Counted from the first letter of the stretch, positions 1 to 9,107 are shown. The stretch is 51,775 nucleotides of DNA from Colwellia sp. (GCA_013215655.1 JABSOX010000035.1:1-51775), one strand, 5' to 3'. Program-made: numbers and translations. The notes: generated from the letters alone by a model not told the origin.

Positions 1-215
1 GCCATTCGCAGAGCGCCTGCTTTGTGCATAAAGTTTTCATCAGTACAGGTTAAACCTGAGAGCCAATATAGAACGGGTACTTTTTTAGCGTTTGAAGCTT
101 GCGGCGGCAAATAAATAGCAAACCTCATATTACAATTTAATACCGCAGAGTGATGACTATATTGCTTTTGCCAACCGCCAAAGGTTTTGTTTACACTTAA
201 ATTTTCTAATGTCAT
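1..215 (-). CDS. fghA: S-formylglutathione hydrolase, N-terminal part (cut by window edge)
   Basis: The frame read leftward from the ATG at 213-215 runs open to the window edge for 71 codons. It begins [14 protein letters not shown] and contains [15 protein letters not shown], the characteristic N-terminal block of the esterase D/S-formylglutathione hydrolase family. The enzyme hydrolyses S-formylglutathione to formate and glutathione in the cytoplasm, the second step of glutathione-dependent formaldehyde oxidation. It lies 126 bp downstream of the formaldehyde dehydrogenase gene on the same strand, the usual pairing. The catalytic Ser/Asp/His lie outside the window, so intactness cannot be judged. 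Confidence 0.9.
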   Translation of the reverse strand, partial: MTLENLSVNKTFGGWQKQYSHHSAVLNCNMRFAIYLPPQASNAKKVPVLYWLSGLTCTDENFMHKAGALRM

Positions 216-230
216 GTTATGCCTCAAATA

Positions 231-262
231 GCTATCTACAGCAACACTTCACTGTAGATAGC
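231..262. other. Perfect 11-bp hairpin between frmA and fghA
   Basis: GCTATCTACAG (231-241) and CTGTAGATAGC (252-262) are exact inverted repeats around a 10-nt loop. No T-tract follows on the minus strand, so it is not a classical terminator. It sits in the intercistronic gap of the frmA-fghA unit, where it could act as an RNA-stabilising or processing hairpin or as an operator. The function is inferred only from position. Confidence 0.45.
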
Positions 263-341
263 AGGTCTTAATTACTTTTAAAAAAGAGTGTAACTTCTCA
301 AAATCACTATGATTATCAGAGTAAGTTATTTTTCAAAGTGA

Positions 342-1505
<1,164 letters not shown>

Positions 1506-1655
1506 TTATTGATTTTTAAAACGTATATATTGATCATGATTTAATTTTACAAAATCATTTCAATGTGATCTCGTTTATATGAAGCATTATATCTGTTTCT
1601 AAAACAATGATAATATAACCCCTAGGTAAATTACTTTTACATATAGGTAATAATA

Positions 1656-2519
1656 ATGAAATGGGAAGGTATTAGTGAGTTTGTTTATGTCGCAGAAAAC
1701 GAAAGTTTTACTCAAGCATCAAAAAAAATGGCTATTTCTACTGCACAAGTTAGCCGTCAGGTTAGTGCGTTAGAAAAACGACTAAACATTAAACTCCTTT
1801 ATCGCACAACTCGTAAAGTATCACTCACTGAGGAAGGACATGTTTTTTATCAACACTGTCGCAGTGTACTCGATGGACTAGATGCAGCTGAAAGAGCGAT
1901 TACAAATTTGCAATCAAAGCCCCAAGGAAAAATTAAACTAACCGTTCCGGTAACCTACGGCGAACAATATATATTACCTTTGGTTAATGATTTTATTAAA
2001 TTATATCCAGAGGTGAGTGTTTTTGCTTACCTGAGTAATCAGCAAGTTGACCTAATAGATGAAGGCTATGACCTTGCGATTCGACTAGGTAAATTAAGTG
2101 ATTCTTCTATGATGGCAAAAAAATTGGGTAAAAGAAAAAATTATGTTTGCGCATCACCCGCTTATTTAAATTCGCATGGCACCCCTCATACCCTATCAGA
2201 GCTTGATAAACACAGTTGTTTGCTGGGAACCCTTGATTTTTGGCGTTTCAGAGAATCTGGTAGAACGAAAAACATCCGCGTTACAGGAAAGTTACGATAT
2301 AACAATGGTCTTGGATTAGTTGATGCTGCACTGAAGGGACTTGGTATTGTGCAATTACCCGATTATTACATAAAGAACTATATTGAGGATGGTACGCTAA
2401 TCACTTTACTTGATAATTACAGAGAGCCTGACGAAGGAATTTGGGCTTTATATCCTCAAAATCGTAACCTCTCACCAAAAATCAGATTATTAGTAGATTA
2501 TTTACTAGAACACTTATGA
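1656..2519 (+). CDS. LysR-family transcriptional regulator
   Basis: 287 aa. The N-terminal winged helix-turn-helix (about residues 1-60) includes FTQASKKMAISTAQVSRQVS and TTRKVSLTEEG, diagnostic of LysR proteins. A periplasmic-binding-protein-like effector domain follows (about 90-287, GKIKLTVPVTYGEQYILP). It is divergent from frmA across a 180-bp gap, the standard arrangement for a LysR activator and its target, so control of frmA-fghA is the simplest inference. The effector is unknown. The start ATG follows the AGGTAATAATA stretch and matches family length. Confidence 0.92.
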   Translation: MKWEGISEFVYVAENESFTQASKKMAISTAQVSRQVSALEKRLNIKLLYRTTRKVSLTEEGHVFYQHCRSVLDGLDAAERAITNLQSKPQGKIKLTVPVTYGEQYILPLVNDFIKLYPEVSVFAYLSNQQVDLIDEGYDLAIRLGKLSDSSMMAKKLGKRKNYVCASPAYLNSHGTPHTLSELDKHSCLLGTLDFWRFRESGRTKNIRVTGKLRYNNGLGLVDAALKGLGIVQLPDYYIKNYIEDGTLITLLDNYREPDEGIWALYPQNRNLSPKIRLLVDYLLEHL

Positions 2520-2781
2520 TCTAAACGTATATTGATAACGTCCACTTTAGATCTATTGGGCTGCCTTAACACCAATCAACATTGCCTACTTTTAGCGAGA
2601 AGCGGAAGTTTTACATTCTCACTGCTACCTTCCGCAGTGCACAAAGTGATCATTACATCTAAACAAATCATTATCGATTAAATCATTTTTTCAAAAGGTT
2701 ACTAATTACCATTACGGACGTTAGGCATTAACTTGAAATTAGATTTGAATTATTACGTTTTGATGAGATTTTATATCGATA

Positions 2782-2821
2782 ACGCCGCTATCACCGAAAA
2801 TGAAAGCGGCGTGTTTTTATT
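2782..2821 (+). terminator. Rho-independent terminator-like hairpin
   Basis: ACGCCGCT (2782-2789) pairs perfectly with AGCGGCGT (2805-2812) around a 15-nt loop and is followed by a short T-run (2814-2818). It is 263 bp past the LysR stop, so it may end that transcript or something lost from the spacer. On the minus strand it would lie downstream of the OmdA-like gene, where the A/T-rich flank also fits. Confidence 0.6.
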
Positions 2822-2822
2822 T

Positions 2823-2856
2823 TCTGGTGCATAACAATGTTATAAAAATGGCACCA
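2823..2856. other. Compound hairpin downstream of the OmdA-like gene
   Basis: CTGGTGC (2823-2829) and GCACCAG (2850-2856) are perfect inverted repeats. Their loop contains a second palindrome, ATAAC-aat-GTTAT (2830-2842). It lies 47 bp beyond the stop of the GC-rich minus-strand gene and could end or stabilise its transcript, or be a relic of the recombination that brought the gene in. Confidence 0.4.
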
Positions 2857-2902
2857 GCTGCACCTCAAAGTTGAACATAAGCCTTTGTCGCCCCTTTGCA
2901 GC

Positions 2903-3478
2903 CTAAGTCGGCTTTTCTTCGCGGACAAGCATGTCTATGTATTTTGCAAATCGCCGCTGTCTAGTTTCGGGTTTCTTCGCACTTGTCAATCCGTACGCGA
3001 TGACATAATGACTCGATTTAGTGAGCGTTTCAAAAAATTGTTCCGCATTCGGCTTGTTCTCTAGTGCTGCTAGGAAATCCGCCGGTACTTTCATTTCACT
3101 TACCACATAAGCGTTCTCCCACCGGCCATCTGCTTTGGCGGCACGAACGTGCACGAGTCCCGACTCCTTCATCCGGCCCTCGTTTATCAAACGCTCCACA
3201 TGTTCTGTGTTCCTCTTTGACCAGTTGCTTCGCGCTCTTCTTGGAGTGACCCGCTGGAGATAGGCTTGGTCATCGATTGACTTCTTGACGCCATCGATCC
3301 AGCCCCAGCACAGCATCTCAATCACGACATCGTCCCAAGTCACACTCGGAATCCCAGTCTTTTTCTTGAATATCTTCACCCACAGTTCACTTTCGATGGC
3401 GTGATTCACCTTGAGCCACCGGCCGAGTTCTTTCTGTGAGGCAAAGGTCATGATTTTTGTAGGATCAGGCTCAGGCAT
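2903..3478 (-). CDS. YdeI/OmpD-associated (OmdA) family protein, probably acquired
   Basis: 191 aa from MPEPDPTKI. Recognised by the family pattern of a short N-terminal ELGRWL..NH..ESELWVK block, then TWDDVVIEMLCWGWIDGVKK, RVTPRRARSNWSKRN and a C-terminal RQRRFAKYIDML segment. The molecular role of this family is poorly defined; members have been linked to bacteriocin protection and some are annotated YdeI. Base composition is clearly higher in GC than every neighbour (one 60-base line at 3121-3180 is above 60 percent G+C), which points to recent transfer. The ATG at 3476-3478 was chosen over one 11 codons upstream because an AGAGA lies before it and the family aligns from here. Confidence 0.8.
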   Translation of the reverse strand: MPEPDPTKIMTFASQKELGRWLKVNHAIESELWVKIFKKKTGIPSVTWDDVVIEMLCWGWIDGVKKSIDDQAYLQRVTPRRARSNWSKRNTEHVERLINEGRMKESGLVHVRAAKADGRWENAYVVSEMKVPADFLAALENKPNAEQFFETLTKSSHYVIAYGLTSAKKPETRQRRFAKYIDMLVREEKPT

Positions 3479-3670
3479 TAAACTAAATTCTCTTCGGCAT
3501 GATGCCCACATTAAGGGGCAATAATATAGCTGGCTAAAATGTTGAACGGGGTAAAAACAGCCAACTGTATTTTGTCCCGCTTAAATTGCTTGTATGCTGT
3601 AATATGCTTATACCAACTATAAAAAACTGAGTAGTAATAGTAAACCAATAATTACTGCACCAAATAATAG

Positions 3671-3862
3671 CTACTTACTAAAGGTAGAATTATCTTGAAG
3701 GGTTTCTTGATGTTGCGTTTTTAATTGAGCCTGCTGTGATTCGTTAAGTTCAGAAAAATGAACACATTTTTCTAATCATTCAGTGTGATATAATTCACAT
3801 CTATCGTAGCGTTTCTGTTTTGGCTGCTTAGTTCTCCATGCTGCACTCATATCTACCGACAT
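3671..3862 (-). pseudogene. Small ORF interrupted by an in-frame TGA
   Basis: Read leftward from the ATG at 3860-3862, which has a good ribosome binding site (AAGGGA), the frame gives 28 residues (MSVDMSAAWRTKQPKQKRYD...), a TGA at 3776-3778, then 34 more residues ending LQDNSTFSK before TAG at 3671-3673. The sequence on both sides of the TGA looks like coding sequence in the same frame (…ELYHTE-stop-LEKCVHFSEL…), as if a TGG tryptophan codon had become TGA. The family is not recognised. Alternatives are a genuine 28-aa peptide or a sequencing error. Confidence 0.45.
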
Positions 3863-3891
3863 GACAATTCCCTTTTACACATAACAGCTTA

Positions 3892-4380
3892 TTATGTTTT
3901 TAATTGTTTATGCATGATAAGAGAATCTACAAAGCCAAGTTTTTTGTGTTTATAAGCATTAGGGATAGTACCAATAACCTTATAGCCAAGCTTTTTCCAT
4001 AAGTTGATCGCTATTACATTGGTAGAAACTACCGAGTTAAATTGCATTGCGGTATAACCAAGTTCGATAGCAATTTCTTGTGAATGCAAACACAGCATAC
4101 GAGCAACGCCCTTACCCCGACTTTCAAGGCTAACCATGTAACCACAATTAGATATATGAGCACTCGGCCCAGCAGCATTTGCTTTAATATAATATGAACC
4201 AAGTATTAAGCCATTTTCTTTCACAACATAAGATCTCTGAGGAGAAATACACCATAAGTTATATGCAGTTTCAAGATCAATGTCAGAGTCAAACGCATAT
4301 GTTTCCTGAGCATCTACAACCTCTTTAAATACTGGCCAAAATAACTCAAAATCGCTTTTTGTTATTTCACTAATCTGCAT
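3892..4380 (-). CDS. GNAT-family N-acetyltransferase
   Basis: 162 aa beginning MQISEITKSDFELFWPVF. The GNAT fold is indicated by the motif A region SLESRGKGVARMLCLHSQEIA (acetyl-CoA pyrophosphate loop, R-G-K-G-V-A) and the motif B-like region NVIAINLWKKLGYKVIGTIP. It transfers an acetyl group from acetyl-CoA to an unknown amine. The ATG at 4378-4380 is preceded by TTGGAAATATT, a usable ribosome site, whereas longer in-frame starts add 19 residues with no GNAT similarity. It stands alone on the minus strand downstream of the methionine aminopeptidase gene with its own spacer. Confidence 0.85.
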   Translation of the reverse strand: MQISEITKSDFELFWPVFKEVVDAQETYAFDSDIDLETAYNLWCISPQRSYVVKENGLILGSYYIKANAAGPSAHISNCGYMVSLESRGKGVARMLCLHSQEIAIELGYTAMQFNSVVSTNVIAINLWKKLGYKVIGTIPNAYKHKKLGFVDSLIMHKQLKT

Positions 4381-4516
4381 AATATTTCCAACATAACCTT
4401 CTAATAATAGCGAATACCAATCAAGCGACATTTTCACTAACCGTGAAACAGAGAGGGATTAACACTTATATTTTCCTACGAATCCTTTTACAATTAAAGG
4501 AGATTCAGTCCAAATA

Positions 4517-5287
4517 CTAACGTTCTTCATCACGTAGTGTTAGTACTTCATAACCATTTTTTGTAACTAAAATAGTATGTTCCCACTGTGCAGATAATTT
4601 TTTATCACGAGTTACCACTGTCCAGCCATCACTTTTAGTTTTGGTTTTAGCTTTACCTTGATTGATCATAGGTTCAATAGTAAAGGTCATCCCCTCAGCT
4701 AGAACCAAGCCGGTATGTTTTTTACCATAATGTAAAACTTGTGGTGCTTCATGCATTTCTCTACCTATGCCATGACCACAATACTCTTGTACTACGCTAT
4801 AACCTGCAGATTCTGCATGTTGTTGAATAGCAAAGCCAATATCTCCCAAGGTTGCTCCCGGCTTAACAACATGAATACCACACCACATTGCCTGATAGGT
4901 TTTTTTAACCAATTTTGTGGCTGCTAATGAAGCATCAGGTAAAAGATAAGTTTTGCTTGAGTCAGCGATAAAATCATTTTTCTCTAGGGTGATGTCAATA
5001 TTAACAATATCCGTACTTCTTAACTTATAAATACTGCTAGGCAACCCATGGCAAACCACATCATTCACCGAACTATTTAAACAATACTGATAGTCATATT
5101 GCCCCTTACTTGCTGGGCGAGCATGTAAGGTATTAACAATAAAGTCTTCAACTTTACTGTCAATTTCCATTGTTGTTACGCCTACTTTAATAAAACCATC
5201 AAGCATTTTAAAAACTTGGGCAAGTAACTTACCTGAGATTCGCATCAGCTCAATTTCATCAGCAGACTTTATCTGTACATTAGCCAT
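4517..5287 (-). CDS. map: Type I methionine aminopeptidase (accessory paralogue)
   Basis: 256 aa, removes N-terminal methionine from new proteins. All expected metal and catalytic residues are visible: H80 in VVCHGLPS, D98 in VNIDITL, D109 in FIADSSKTY, H172 in YCGHGIGREMH, H179, E205 in FTIEPM and E236 in QWEHTILV. Its first 8 bp overlap the end of a ParD-like antitoxin gene, so translation is probably coupled. The housekeeping map gene normally sits by rpsB/glnD, not here, so this is likely a second copy. The sequence around D109 is diverged from the E. coli enzyme, consistent with a paralogue. Confidence 0.92.
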   Translation of the reverse strand: MANVQIKSADEIELMRISGKLLAQVFKMLDGFIKVGVTTMEIDSKVEDFIVNTLHARPASKGQYDYQYCLNSSVNDVVCHGLPSSIYKLRSTDIVNIDITLEKNDFIADSSKTYLLPDASLAATKLVKKTYQAMWCGIHVVKPGATLGDIGFAIQQHAESAGYSVVQEYCGHGIGREMHEAPQVLHYGKKHTGLVLAEGMTFTIEPMINQGKAKTKTKSDGWTVVTRDKKLSAQWEHTILVTKNGYEVLTLRDEER

Positions 5288-5486
5288 TTATAACGCCCGC
5301 TAACGATACGTTTTCTTTGAGCAATTGTTCTTTAATAATTTCGTTAAAAGTTAACGTTGGATTAAGCTCAGACAACATGCCCATTTTTATCCAAAATTCG
5401 GCTTGTGAATTAATTGAGCGTGACATGACATTGGAAGACTTTCTAATTTCTTCATGCAAGTTTTCTGAAATTTTAACTATACCCAA
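5280..5486 (-). CDS. ParD-like antitoxin family protein
   Basis: 68 aa, MGIVKISENLHEEIRKSSNVMSRS then INSQAEFWIKMGMLSELNPTLTFNEIIKEQL. This matches the short ParD-like family (ribbon-helix-helix antitoxin type): a beta-strand, then two helices with SINSQAEFWIKMG. The start is a TTG (5484-5486) with GGAAC upstream; no ATG is available. No ParE or other toxin gene follows. Instead the stop overlaps the start of the methionine aminopeptidase gene by 8 bp. It may be an autoregulator of that pair rather than an antitoxin. Confidence 0.75.
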   Translation of the reverse strand: MGIVKISENLHEEIRKSSNVMSRSINSQAEFWIKMGMLSELNPTLTFNEIIKEQLLKENVSLAGVING

Positions 5487-5558
5487 AATATACGTTCCAT
5501 ATATGTTTTATATACATAGTGTATATTTACAATTAAATAATCTCAACAGGTATTATCA

Positions 5559-5617
5559 GAACAATACGATGAACAGTGTAACTTGTCCTAACAAATTCAC
5601 AGCTCATCGTATTGTTC
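5559..5617. other. Perfect 14-bp inverted repeat with 31-nt loop
   Basis: GAACAATACGATGA (5559-5572) and TCATCGTATTGTTC (5604-5617) are exact complements. On the plus strand the right arm is followed by TTTATTATTTTT. It lies between the divergent ParD-like gene and the NTF2-like operon. It could be a terminator reading rightward, a small-RNA end, or a palindromic operator for the neighbouring ribbon-helix-helix protein. Confidence 0.55.
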
Positions 5618-5684
5618 TTTATTATTTTTAGTCATCAGCTCTATCATAGCGGCAATTATAAAATTGAATATAACGGTATCAAAC

Positions 5685-6173
5685 ATGACTAATATCTACA
5701 AACTAGCCACCTTACTTAGCTTTTTATTGCTCACAATACCTCTACGCGCTGAAGTAAATGTTAGCCCTGAAGATATTAAAGCGATTAAACAAGCAGCACT
5801 TAATTATATTGAATCTCAACATCAAGTTAAACCTGCAAATATGGCAAAAGCGTTGCACAAAAAGCTCGCTAAACGCACTTTTTGGCAATCAACTGAGGGT
5901 AAAGATTACATAATGGAAACCAGCTACGATACCATGATAAAAGTGGCGGCAAGTTATAATGAAGATGGTGACAAATTTCCAAAAAGCCCCACAAAAACAG
6001 TTGAAATATTAGATGCCGATGAGCGAGTTGCTTCAATAAAGTTAACCGCCGATGACTGGATTGATTACATGCACTTAATTAAAGGTGAAGATGGACAGTG
6101 GAAAATTATCAATGTGTTGTGGCGCTATCATGACATTTCAAAGCATGTATCAAAATATATTACTAAGCTCTAA
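5685..6173 (+). CDS. Exported NTF2-like (putative lumazine-binding type) protein
   Basis: 162 aa. A signal peptide is clear (MTNIYKLATLLSFLLLTIPLRA, cleavage after ALRA-type site). The mature part has the NTF2/SnoaL-like layout: helix IKAIKQAALNYIESQ, LHKKLAKRTFW, then VASIKLTADDWIDYMHLIKGEDGQWKIINVLWRYH, typical of the putative lumazine-binding (Lumazine_bd_2) family. Such small folds bind or transform hydrophobic ligands, but no substrate can be inferred. The ATG at 5685 was chosen over an upstream TTG because it gives a standard signal peptide. It is the first gene of a four-gene operon of exported proteins. Confidence 0.75.
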   Translation: MTNIYKLATLLSFLLLTIPLRAEVNVSPEDIKAIKQAALNYIESQHQVKPANMAKALHKKLAKRTFWQSTEGKDYIMETSYDTMIKVAASYNEDGDKFPKSPTKTVEILDADERVASIKLTADDWIDYMHLIKGEDGQWKIINVLWRYHDISKHVSKYITKL

Positions 6174-6202
6174 TGTTTACCAGAAAGTTGAAGGTATTAA
6201 TT

Positions 6203-7654
6203 ATGATAAACATCAGTAGAACAGCTAGAAACACAATGTTTTATCTATGCACTATGCTCATATCTTTTAATCTTTGGGCTGACAATAATACTGACCTAAT
6301 AATTAATAACGTTATCTCTGCATACGGAGGTGAAAACCTAACCAAGGCAAAAACGTTATCTATTAACGAAGTATTTAAAAGTACCATGCCTAAGCAAAGT
6401 GAAACGCCTGATACACTTAACCTTAGACAAACAACAAGAGCTGTTGTTATCGACTTCACCGCTCAAAAAGCACAAGTAACTCAGCAATTAAAACAAAGAG
6501 AAATAACCTTTAGTCAGCGAAATATCTTTAAAAAGAATATCGCTTACCACGTTAACCTCGTTACCAAAACTTATCGTAAAAACAGTAATGCAGGTATAGA
6601 AAACATTATTGGTCACTCATTGTTACTTAACGACATAGGTTTAGCGTGGTTACTCTTTGAAAATCGTTCTTCTGTTGTAAAGCTCGGCGAAACATCGATA
6701 GAAAACATTGCTTACCACTCACTAGTTATGATCGTTCCTAGTTATGGTGAACTTACCCTCACAATTGATAAAAACACGTATTTTATTATTCGCATGACAC
6801 GAAGTCATCCACGGCTAGGGGAAATAAAAACCGATTTTTCGCAAGTAGTTAGCCGGAATAATATCTCCTATGCAAAAAATACAGAAGTGTTTTATGGGAC
6901 AACACTTAACCTATTTGTATTCGAGAGAGACATTATCATTGACGCTATTTTATCCGAGGATTTTGCCGTACTTGATGATTATCAACAACAAGGATTAGAT
7001 CTTACTAACCACGAAATGACAGTGACTGCGTTGTCTGAAAATACATACCTGGTCGGTAAAGGTCATGTTAATTCAATTTTTTATGTCGATGGAATTAATG
7101 TTATTGGTGCTGATATTTATGCGGGTATAATGACCCGGTTCTTAGCATTAAAAAAACATTTAAATAAAGAACTTGTTTTAGACAAGATGATCATCACCCA
7201 TCATCACATCGACCACCTTAGTGGCCTAAATGAATTGACCCAAACAACAACCAAATTAATTGCGGCCAGAGCACATAACAAAGAAATCCTTAGTAATATC
7301 ACCACCGAATTTGATCTTAATAAACTCATTCTAATTAATGACTCAATATCTTTAGCCCGTGGAAAAGTTAAAATTTATGACATTGCAACCGCACACGCTG
7401 CTCATAATTTGGTTTTTTATATCCCTACTGAAAAGTTATTGTTTACGGCTGATTATTTTCATTCAAGTATAAAAGGTGAGCAAATCATTGGTTTTCCTGA
7501 TTTAATCAATTTTCGTAAAAGTATCGAGAAATTAAATATCAATATTGAAAAGTTTGCCGGAGTACATGGTGTAAGGCTGCTAAGCTATCAACAATTACTC
7601 GACGCAACTAACAACTACAAACCATACAACTTAACAGAAATTAAAAAAATTTAG
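6203..7654 (+). CDS. Exported metallo-beta-lactamase-fold hydrolase with N-terminal extension
   Basis: 483 aa. A signal sequence (about residues 1-26, ending SFNLWA) leads to a ~220-aa N-terminal region without a recognised domain, then a metallo-beta-lactamase domain (about 270-470). Metal ligands are visible: HHHIDH in MIITHHHIDHLSG, a further His in ATAHAAHNLVF, the bridging Asp in LLFTADYFH and the final His in FAGVHGVRL. The ATG at 6203 has AAGG 8 nt upstream; the earlier ATG at 6174 lacks a ribosome site. It starts 30 bp after the NTF2-like gene and ends 11 bp before a second MBL gene. The substrate is unknown. Confidence 0.82.
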   Translation: MINISRTARNTMFYLCTMLISFNLWADNNTDLIINNVISAYGGENLTKAKTLSINEVFKSTMPKQSETPDTLNLRQTTRAVVIDFTAQKAQVTQQLKQREITFSQRNIFKKNIAYHVNLVTKTYRKNSNAGIENIIGHSLLLNDIGLAWLLFENRSSVVKLGETSIENIAYHSLVMIVPSYGELTLTIDKNTYFIIRMTRSHPRLGEIKTDFSQVVSRNNISYAKNTEVFYGTTLNLFVFERDIIIDAILSEDFAVLDDYQQQGLDLTNHEMTVTALSENTYLVGKGHVNSIFYVDGINVIGADIYAGIMTRFLALKKHLNKELVLDKMIITHHHIDHLSGLNELTQTTTKLIAARAHNKEILSNITTEFDLNKLILINDSISLARGKVKIYDIATAHAAHNLVFYIPTEKLLFTADYFHSSIKGEQIIGFPDLINFRKSIEKLNINIEKFAGVHGVRLLSYQQLLDATNNYKPYNLTEIKKI

Positions 7655-7665
7655 GGAAAAACAAT

Positions 7666-8559
7666 ATGAAACTAGTAAATAAAGTCGCTATTTTAGCAAC
7701 AGTATTCACCGCATCTTTGTCTGTTATTGCAGAAGAAAAATCAGAATTACGTGTAGTAACCACTGAAGTGGCACCTAAGTTATATATGCTAGAAGGTGCT
7801 GGTGGTTTTGTTGGTGGTAATATGATGTTGTCCATTGGCGAAGACGGTGTCGTTTTAATTGATGATGCCCTATCTTCAAATTTATCTCTGCTCAAAACTG
7901 CAATAAAGAGTGTTACAGATCAACCGATAGATTATTTAATCAATACTCATTTTCATGCTGATCATATTGGTAATAACGAAGCTTTTAGCAAAGAGGGTAG
8001 CCATATTGTTGCTCATGAAAATATCCGTCATCGTTTACTAAAAGGAGCTGCGAGTTCAGACAATAAAAAAGTAGTTAAAGGTTCATTACCGGTGATCACG
8101 TTTTCACACGCCATGGACTTTCACTTAAATGGTGATGACATGCATATTTTCCATGTCAAAAATGCCCATACCGATGGTGATGCTGTGATCCACATTGAAA
8201 ATGAAAATATCATTCATACGGGTGATACAATGTTCAATGGCATGTTTCCATACATAGATTTAGCTAACGGTGGTAGCCTCGACGGTTATATCAATGCCCA
8301 AAAAACAATACTGGCTTTAAGTGATGAGCAAACTAAGATCATTCCAGGTCATGGCCCTATTGCGAATAAACAAGACTTACAAGCATCCATTGATATGCTT
8401 GAAGATACTAAACAAATTATCACTAAATTGATTGCTAGCGGAAAAAGTGAAGATGAAATTGTAAAACTTAATCCACTTTCAATCTATCATGATAAATGGA
8501 ATTGGGGTTTTATTACTACAGAGCGTATGACTCGACAAATAGTTCAAGGGCTACATTAA
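7666..8559 (+). CDS. Exported metallo-beta-lactamase-fold hydrolase
   Basis: 297 aa with a signal peptide (MKLVNKVAILATVFTASLSVIA). The fold is complete: YMLEGAGGFVGGNMMLSIGEDGVVLID strand pair, HFHADH motif in NTHFHADHIGNN, His in KNAHTDGDAVIH, Asp in IHTGDTMFNGMFPYID and His in IIPGHGPIA. This pattern matches periplasmic MBL hydrolases found near quinoprotein and sulfur-oxidation genes (SoxH-like), not a confirmed beta-lactamase. It starts 11 bp after the preceding MBL gene and ends 3 bp before the VOC gene. All ligands are present, so it should be active on some ester, thioester or lactone in the periplasm. Confidence 0.88.
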   Translation: MKLVNKVAILATVFTASLSVIAEEKSELRVVTTEVAPKLYMLEGAGGFVGGNMMLSIGEDGVVLIDDALSSNLSLLKTAIKSVTDQPIDYLINTHFHADHIGNNEAFSKEGSHIVAHENIRHRLLKGAASSDNKKVVKGSLPVITFSHAMDFHLNGDDMHIFHVKNAHTDGDAVIHIENENIIHTGDTMFNGMFPYIDLANGGSLDGYINAQKTILALSDEQTKIIPGHGPIANKQDLQASIDMLEDTKQIITKLIASGKSEDEIVKLNPLSIYHDKWNWGFITTERMTRQIVQGLH

Positions 8560-8562
8560 ATA

Positions 8563-9087
8563 ATGAATGCATTTTTTAAAATAAAACAGCAAGTAAATTT
8601 AGTTAAGCTGACACTTACTTTTTCTTTATATTTAATAAGTAATAGCACTTTGGCTCAAACACAGAGTTGTTTTAAACACGTTAATATAGAACCAAGTTTT
8701 ATTGGTTTTACTGAACCTAAAAATAGTAATTTAGGTGATTGGTATAAAAAGACCTTTGGCTTAACAACCGTTAAAGAGTTTACCTTTCCTGACGGCAGTG
8801 TTACGGGTGTTTTGATGAATAAAGATGAATTCATTGTTGAAGTATTTTATCGAGATGATGCTGTGAAGGTCACAGATATTGAAGCATTGAAAGAACATCA
8901 TATAACTGGCGTAATGAAATTTGGCATATTTACAAATGCTAACCTAGATAAATTAAAGCAGTGCCTCGTAAAATCAGCTATTAAAGCAACACGTATATGG
9001 AAAGATAAAAATTTGCATGTAGATATGTTGCAAGTTACTGATCCGAGTAATAATGTTATTGAGATAATTTCTCGACAAAAAAATTAA
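8563..9087 (+). CDS. Exported VOC (glyoxalase/dioxygenase-fold) protein
   Basis: 174 aa. It has an N-terminal signal (FKIKQQVNLVKLTLTFSLYLISNSTLAQ) and a single vicinal-oxygen-chelate half: FIGFTEPKNSNLGDWYKKTFGLTTVKEF opens the beta-alpha-beta-beta-beta unit, and VDMLQVTDPSNNVIEIISRQ closes it with the usual Glu ligand position. A His in CFKHVNIEPS could be the first metal ligand. VOC proteins act as isomerases, dioxygenases or binding proteins. Export of a VOC protein is unusual and fits with the other exported enzymes of the operon. It is the last gene of the operon and a hairpin follows. Confidence 0.75.
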   Translation: MNAFFKIKQQVNLVKLTLTFSLYLISNSTLAQTQSCFKHVNIEPSFIGFTEPKNSNLGDWYKKTFGLTTVKEFTFPDGSVTGVLMNKDEFIVEVFYRDDAVKVTDIEALKEHHITGVMKFGIFTNANLDKLKQCLVKSAIKATRIWKDKNLHVDMLQVTDPSNNVIEIISRQKN

Positions 9088-9107
9088 CGCCTTATTTCTT
9101 ATCTTAA

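Larger units (their letters stand above)
2520..2902. other. Gene-free spacer (383 bp) with hairpins
   Basis: No ORF on either strand resembles a protein. It holds an imperfect hairpin GCGGAAG (2602-2608)/CTTCCGC (2629-2635) with a 20-nt loop, a strong terminator-like hairpin at 2782-2821 and a compound hairpin at 2823-2856, the last two listed separately. It separates ordinary AT-rich chromosome from a GC-rich accessory gene, so it may be the edge of an insertion. Confidence 0.5.

Noticed and set aside
2560-2730. GCCTAAC/GTTAAGGC ends that could mark an integron attC site beside the GC-rich gene
   Set aside because: The right box has an extra base, the inner boxes do not pair and the length is at the limit; there is no integrase or second cassette.
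7641-7895. Minus-strand ORF across the second MBL gene, and many similar ORFs opposite frmA, fumA and the TonB receptor
   Set aside because: They are antisense shadows with no ribosome sites and protein-unlike composition.
7666-8559. Second MBL protein as an antibiotic-resistance beta-lactamase
   Set aside because: The fold and metal ligands fit, but the operon context and motif set point to a general periplasmic MBL hydrolase; nothing specific to a beta-lactamase subclass was seen.
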